6,203 nt of DNA from Bacteroidota bacterium. GTDB taxonomy: Bacteria; Bacteroidota; Bacteroidia; Flavobacteriales; Weeksellaceae. Positions 5,695 to 6,203 of this stretch are shown in pieces. The DNA is taken from NCBI GenBank assembly GCA_023457935.1, contig JAEXBA010000099.1:1-6203 (forward strand), given 5' to 3'. The first letter of the stretch is position 1. Each line of letters opens with the position of its first letter. The translations under genes were made by a program, and so were the position numbers. The notes below the pieces were generated by a model that did no database searches, had not been told where the DNA came from, and was given only the letters and a program-made list of their open reading frames with translations.

Positions 5695-6036
5695 CTATTT
5701 TTTTTCCTTTGGCTCAGGAAGTTTTTTAAGTTCCGGAATTGCAAGTTTCTCGCGAGTTTTAATAGCATTTGGAATTGGAATAATTTTATCCGTTTCCGGC
5801 CTTTTTATCAGCATCGAATACAGTTCCGGATTTTCTGGGTTTTTATTCAGAATTTTATACAGCGAACTGTCTTTGATCACAAGAGGTTTTTTGAAATCTA
5901 CTTTGTTTAATGCATTCAGTTCAGGTAATTTATATTTGAGCGAATCCAGTTTTATTTCGGGAAGTTTTTCCTTTGGTTTTTGCTGGGAAAATGCCAAACC
6001 AGAAATTAAAATGAGAGCAACTGTTAAGATTTTCAT
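5695..6036 (-). CDS. Small exported Lys/Leu/Pro-rich protein of unknown function
   Basis: A 113-aa precursor that I do not recognise. MKILTVALILISGLAFSQQ is a clear Sec signal peptide, with cleavage expected after AFS, leaving a mature chain of about 95 residues. There is no lipobox cysteine, in fact no cysteine at all, so it is probably periplasmic or secreted and soluble. The mature part is rich in Lys, Leu, Pro and Glu, with spaced motifs KLPEIKLDSL, KLPELNAL, AIPELKKLPEP and a basic end KEKK, suggesting an extended, non-globular chain. Start ATG follows an A10 run on the minus strand, typical of leaders in this phylum. It lies 33 bp after the HNH gene on the same strand and has its own terminator. 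A real signal peptide plus an adjacent terminator make it a convincing gene despite the unknown function. Confidence 0.78.
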   Translation of the reverse strand: MKILTVALILISGLAFSQQKPKEKLPEIKLDSLKYKLPELNALNKVDFKKPLVIKDSSLYKILNKNPENPELYSMLIKRPETDKIIPIPNAIKTREKLAIPELKKLPEPKEKK

Positions 6037-6069
6037 TTTTTTTTTGTTTTGAGTAAAGTGAGGAAATAA

Positions 6070-6203
6070 TTATTTGCCGCTCTTCATGCGGTTGTCTTTT
6101 TTGCAAAGCATCATAAGGTTATCTTCAACGGTAAGTCCGCCGTCTTTCCACGGAATGACGTGGTCGCCTTCCATTTCTTCAAATTCAAAGTGCTGTTTGC
6201 AGA
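6070..6203 (-). CDS. HNH endonuclease, C-terminal 43 residues only
   Basis: The frame is open to the window edge, so only the C-terminus is seen. It begins CKQHFEFEEMEGDHVIPW and continues through DNLMMLC to end KKDNRMKSGK. The DH pair (EGDHVIPW) is the first H of the HNH motif, the Asn of VEDN is the middle N, and DNRMKSG matches the final helix. The usual closing Cys-X2-Cys zinc ligand appears as CKKD, a variant of this family; the first visible Cys may be one half of the upstream knuckle. Such domains cleave DNA with a divalent metal and occur alone, in restriction systems or fused to larger proteins; the missing N-terminus prevents a choice. It may be cotranscribed with the small exported-protein gene 33 bp downstream. 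Confidence 0.85.
   Translation of the reverse strand, partial: CKQHFEFEEMEGDHVIPWKDGGLTVEDNLMMLCKKDNRMKSGK

Noticed and set aside
5634..5768. 45-codon upstream extension of the HD hydrolase frame
   Set aside because: It crosses a terminator and overlaps the end of the exported-protein gene; the residues look like antisense noise, and family homology starts at the internal Met at 5633.
5549..6052. Long plus-strand open frames opposite the HD and exported-protein genes (5549-6052 and 5668-5910)
   Set aside because: They are Phe/Ser-rich antisense shadows of genes with a catalytic motif set and a signal peptide on the minus strand.

Overview
The window looks like chromosomal DNA from a Bacteroidota bacterium, most likely a flavobacterium of the Chryseobacterium/Weeksellaceae type. 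The evidence is the AT-rich sequence, A-rich leaders without clear Shine-Dalgarno motifs, Bacteroidota-type TAnnTTTG -7 promoter boxes, a TonB-dependent receptor and signal peptides ending in ...A/S|Q. The genus is inferred from style and was not tested by a search.

Positions 1-3042 (+ strand) hold the distal part of an arsenic-detoxification operon: arsM (arsenite S-adenosylmethionine methyltransferase, cut at the window start), an ArsC-type arsenate reductase of the low-molecular-weight tyrosine-phosphatase fold, an ACR3 arsenite efflux permease, and a second, uncharacterised class I methyltransferase. The last three genes are packed by a 1-bp TAATG overlap and a 3-bp gap. ArsC would reduce As(V) to As(III), ACR3 would export As(III), and ArsM would methylate it. 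The role of the last gene is unknown. A promoter and an ArsR regulator, if present, lie upstream of the window. A perfect 33-nt inverted repeat sits between arsM and arsC.

Positions 3043-3368 are intergenic but structured. They hold a candidate promoter (TTTTG, 20-bp spacer, TAAACTTG), a 16-codon cationic ORF, a strong intrinsic terminator at 3177-3215, and a second promoter-like box (TATCTTTG) with an AT-rich hairpin/10-codon uORF in the leader of the next gene. Together the first three elements outline an independent transcript of about 115 nt, the least explained feature of the window.

Positions 3369-5165 encode a compact 598-residue TonB-dependent outer-membrane receptor of BtuB-like size. 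It converges on a minus-strand block, and both stop codons are embedded in a shared bidirectional terminator.

The minus-strand block (5190-6203) contains, in transcription order, the C-terminal end of an HNH endonuclease (cut at the window end), a small exported Lys/Pro/Leu-rich protein of unknown function followed by its own terminator, and a standalone RelA/SpoT-type HD hydrolase (candidate small alarmone hydrolase) whose best start is internal to the longest ORF.

No tRNA, rRNA, CRISPR array, insertion sequence or transposase was seen.
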